Part shown: positions 62,845-64,000 of the stretch, piece after piece
Layout of the letters: each line of letters opens with the position of its first letter
How positions within the stretch are numbered: the stretch's first letter is position 1
Assembly: GCF_026672275.1 (NCBI RefSeq)
Contig: NZ_JANQCD010000008.1
Span: forward strand, 1 to 64,000
DNA: 64,000 bases
Origin: Marinifilum sp. D737
GTDB lineage: Bacteria; Bacteroidota; Bacteroidia; Bacteroidales; Marinifilaceae
Direction: 5' to 3'
Notes under the pieces: model-generated
What the model was told of the DNA's origin: nothing
The model's database searches: none
What the model saw: the letters and a program-made list of their open reading frames with translations, nothing else
Position numbers and translations under genes: made by a program

Positions 62845-63699
62845 TTATTGCTGTTTTTGATATTCTGAGGGAAGCATGTTTACTCTTGCTTTAAAATATT
62901 TTGTGAAGTTGGTAGGATCATCAAAACCAATTTCGTAGGCAATTTCCTTAATAGAAAGATTTGAATATACCAACAGTCGTTTGATTTCCAATAGAATTCT
63001 TGCATCGATAAACTGTTTTGCATTGGAATGAGCAAATAATTTTACAGCTGCATTTAATTGCTTTGCTGATACATTTAACTGATCACAGATGTCTGTAACA
63101 CGAAATTTATAGCTAATGTTGTCTTCTAATGCTTTTTTAAATCTGATATACAAATTAAAGGAATCATCGCAAACAATATCTACATGTTCACGTTTGTTTC
63201 TTTCAATTTGAATCAGGAAGTTTTTTAGAAGATTTCGTTGGTACTCAGCTGTGTCGAATAACTGCTTTTTATTTTGTTCGGCAATCATCTCGTTTAGAAG
63301 GGTATATACTTCTTTATTTGCAAAATTACTGACTGGCTTTATGCTATGGGTAAAAATGGTGTAGTCATAAAGATATTGATAATCGATTCCACCTTTGATC
63401 AAAAAATCAGGAGTAAATAAAACGGCATAACCATCTAATTGTTCGTTATCAGAAAATCGCTGAACTTGTCCCATTGCAATTGGAATTACCGTATGTTCTG
63501 AGTAAGCTATCTTTTCGAAATCAACCTCGTGTACACCTACTCCTTTTTTGATAATTAGGATCTGGTAAAAATTTAATCGATGAGGCTTATGATTAGACTC
63601 ATGTGAGTGTTTTAGAATTCTTTCCAGAGGAACGATTTCCAAGCCTAATTTAGTACTCTTGTTGTTGAAATTATACTTGGGAATACTGGATTCATTCAT
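62845..63699 (-). CDS. AraC family transcriptional regulator
   Basis: 284 residues. An N-terminal cupin-like ligand domain spans about 20-150 (LNFYQILIIKKGVGVHEVDFEKIAYSEHTVIPIAMGQVQRF). A C-terminal AraC DNA-binding domain with two helix-turn-helices covers about 185-284 (VTDICDQLNVSAKQLNAAVKLFA and NLSIKEIAYEIGFDDPTNFTKYFK). The C-terminus ends YQKQQ. It lies between a zf-like gene and qorB and may respond to a quinone or xenobiotic; this is context-based inference. Confidence 0.9.
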   Translation of the reverse strand: MNESSIPKYNFNNKSTKLGLEIVPLERILKHSHESNHKPHRLNFYQILIIKKGVGVHEVDFEKIAYSEHTVIPIAMGQVQRFSDNEQLDGYAVLFTPDFLIKGGIDYQYLYDYTIFTHSIKPVSNFANKEVYTLLNEMIAEQNKKQLFDTAEYQRNLLKNFLIQIERNKREHVDIVCDDSFNLYIRFKKALEDNISYKFRVTDICDQLNVSAKQLNAAVKLFAHSNAKQFIDARILLEIKRLLVYSNLSIKEIAYEIGFDDPTNFTKYFKARVNMLPSEYQKQQ

Positions 63700-63730
63700 A
63701 GGTTAGCACAGTGTTTGATTAGTGGCTTAA

Positions 63731-63762
63731 AAATAATAAAGAGTCAGCTAATGTGACTCTTT
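63731..63762 (-). terminator. Terminator of the zf-like gene
   Basis: AAAGAGTCA (63738-63746) and TGACTCTTT (63754-63762), 7-nt loop. On the minus strand it is followed by ATTATTTTTAA. It separates the partial zf-like gene from the AraC gene. Confidence 0.82.
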
Positions 63763-63776
63763 TATTATTGGATTTC

Positions 63777-64000
63777 TTAATCTTCTTTTTTTCTACCCCT
63801 TTCCATTACCAGTCCCATTTTACTCATTACATGATCATAGCCATTCTTTGAGTGCGGTAAGGTGCATTCGCTACAGTTTTTAATGCCATTATCGGTATAA
63901 GTAAAGTTTCCACCGCATTGGTTCCCTAACATATACAATGGGCAAAAGCAGAACAGGCAATTGAACTCACTTTCGCTTTTTACCTTATGGCAAGGGAAAT
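63777..64000 (-). CDS. Cysteine-rich small zf-like domain protein, 5' end beyond the window
   Basis: Reading on the minus strand, 74 codons end in TAA at 63777-63779. The peptide contains FPCHK near the cut end, then FNCLFCFCPLY, GNQCGGNF, NGIKNCSECTLPH, and ends GRKKED. The ordered Cys/His set (C-H, C-x2-C-x-C, C, C-x2-C, H) matches the 'cysteine-rich small domain' (zf-like) family, often found beside cobalamin genes, although none is seen here. It probably binds zinc or an Fe-S cluster. The start codon lies outside. Confidence 0.8.
   Translation of the reverse strand, partial: FPCHKVKSESEFNCLFCFCPLYMLGNQCGGNFTYTDNGIKNCSECTLPHSKNGYDHVMSKMGLVMERGRKKED

Overview
The window is AT-rich DNA from a member of the Bacteroidota, most likely a marine or sediment facultative anaerobe of the Marinilabiliales type (genus inferred, not shown). 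The evidence is the protein families present (GLPGLI, DUF4369, DUF6340, DUF5675, DUF5777, TonB receptor with a carboxypeptidase-regulatory-like N-terminus, HYC_CC_PP-like) and promoters of the TTTG-N~20-TAnnTTTG type. No rRNA, tRNA, CRISPR array, intact insertion sequence or prophage was seen. Most of the window is ordinary chromosome.

Layout. 0.1-7.7 kb: acyl-CoA catabolism on the + strand (crotonase-fold hydratase, biotin-containing acyl-CoA carboxylase alpha chain, AtuA-family protein, acyl-CoA dehydrogenase, butyrate kinase), of a leucine/isoprenoid degradation type. Its intergenic gaps hold a MITE-like inverted repeat and a ten-unit 21-bp tandem repeat. 8-16.8 kb: a redox and metal region with a hexaheme lipoprotein, a minus-strand metal module (HYC_CC_PP-like protein, TonB receptor, periplasmic HMA protein), a minus-strand cytochrome cluster (two small c-type cytochromes, a DUF5777 beta-barrel, a heptaheme cytochrome and a cytochrome b) and a divergent Crp/Fnr regulator with an N-terminal cysteine cluster. 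16.9-27.2 kb: housekeeping genes (COG0523 GTPase, nitroreductase, MFS, YchJ, an ACT-domain protein divergent from dapA, dicarboxylate symporter, EamA permease), with a strongly structured non-coding segment at 25.4-25.5 kb. 27.3-33 kb: VWA-like membrane protein, DUF6340 lipoprotein, M48 protease, CinA.

33.3-39.6 kb: a TolC/adaptor/RND efflux operon with two small companion genes, driven by a textbook Bacteroidota promoter and with three perfect 11-bp repeats abutting its first ATG. 40.2-43.4 kb: a sensor kinase with a solute-binding sensor domain, and a hexapeptide acyltransferase. 43.5-49 kb: fermentative pyruvate metabolism (pflB, pflA, focA, a ferredoxin-nitroreductase) with an Fnr-type palindrome upstream of pflB. 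49.1-53.9 kb: small outer-membrane barrel, GIDE-like membrane protein, beta-propeller lipoprotein, a 1-kb gene-free stretch and a DUF5675-SH3 protein. 54-61.8 kb: an ABC permease/M1 peptidase fusion with its ATPase, a GLPGLI protein, and a divergent histidine kinase/response regulator pair. 61.9-64 kb: quinone oxidoreductase 2, an AraC regulator, and a cysteine-rich zf-like gene cut by the window end.

Together the genes suggest an organism that switches between respiration (cytochrome cluster, Fnr-like regulator) and mixed-acid fermentation (Pfl/FocA). The least explained items are the barrel-plus-multiheme cytochrome cluster, the 25.4-kb RNA candidate, the ACT-domain protein beside dapA, and the tandem-repeat and inverted-repeat elements.
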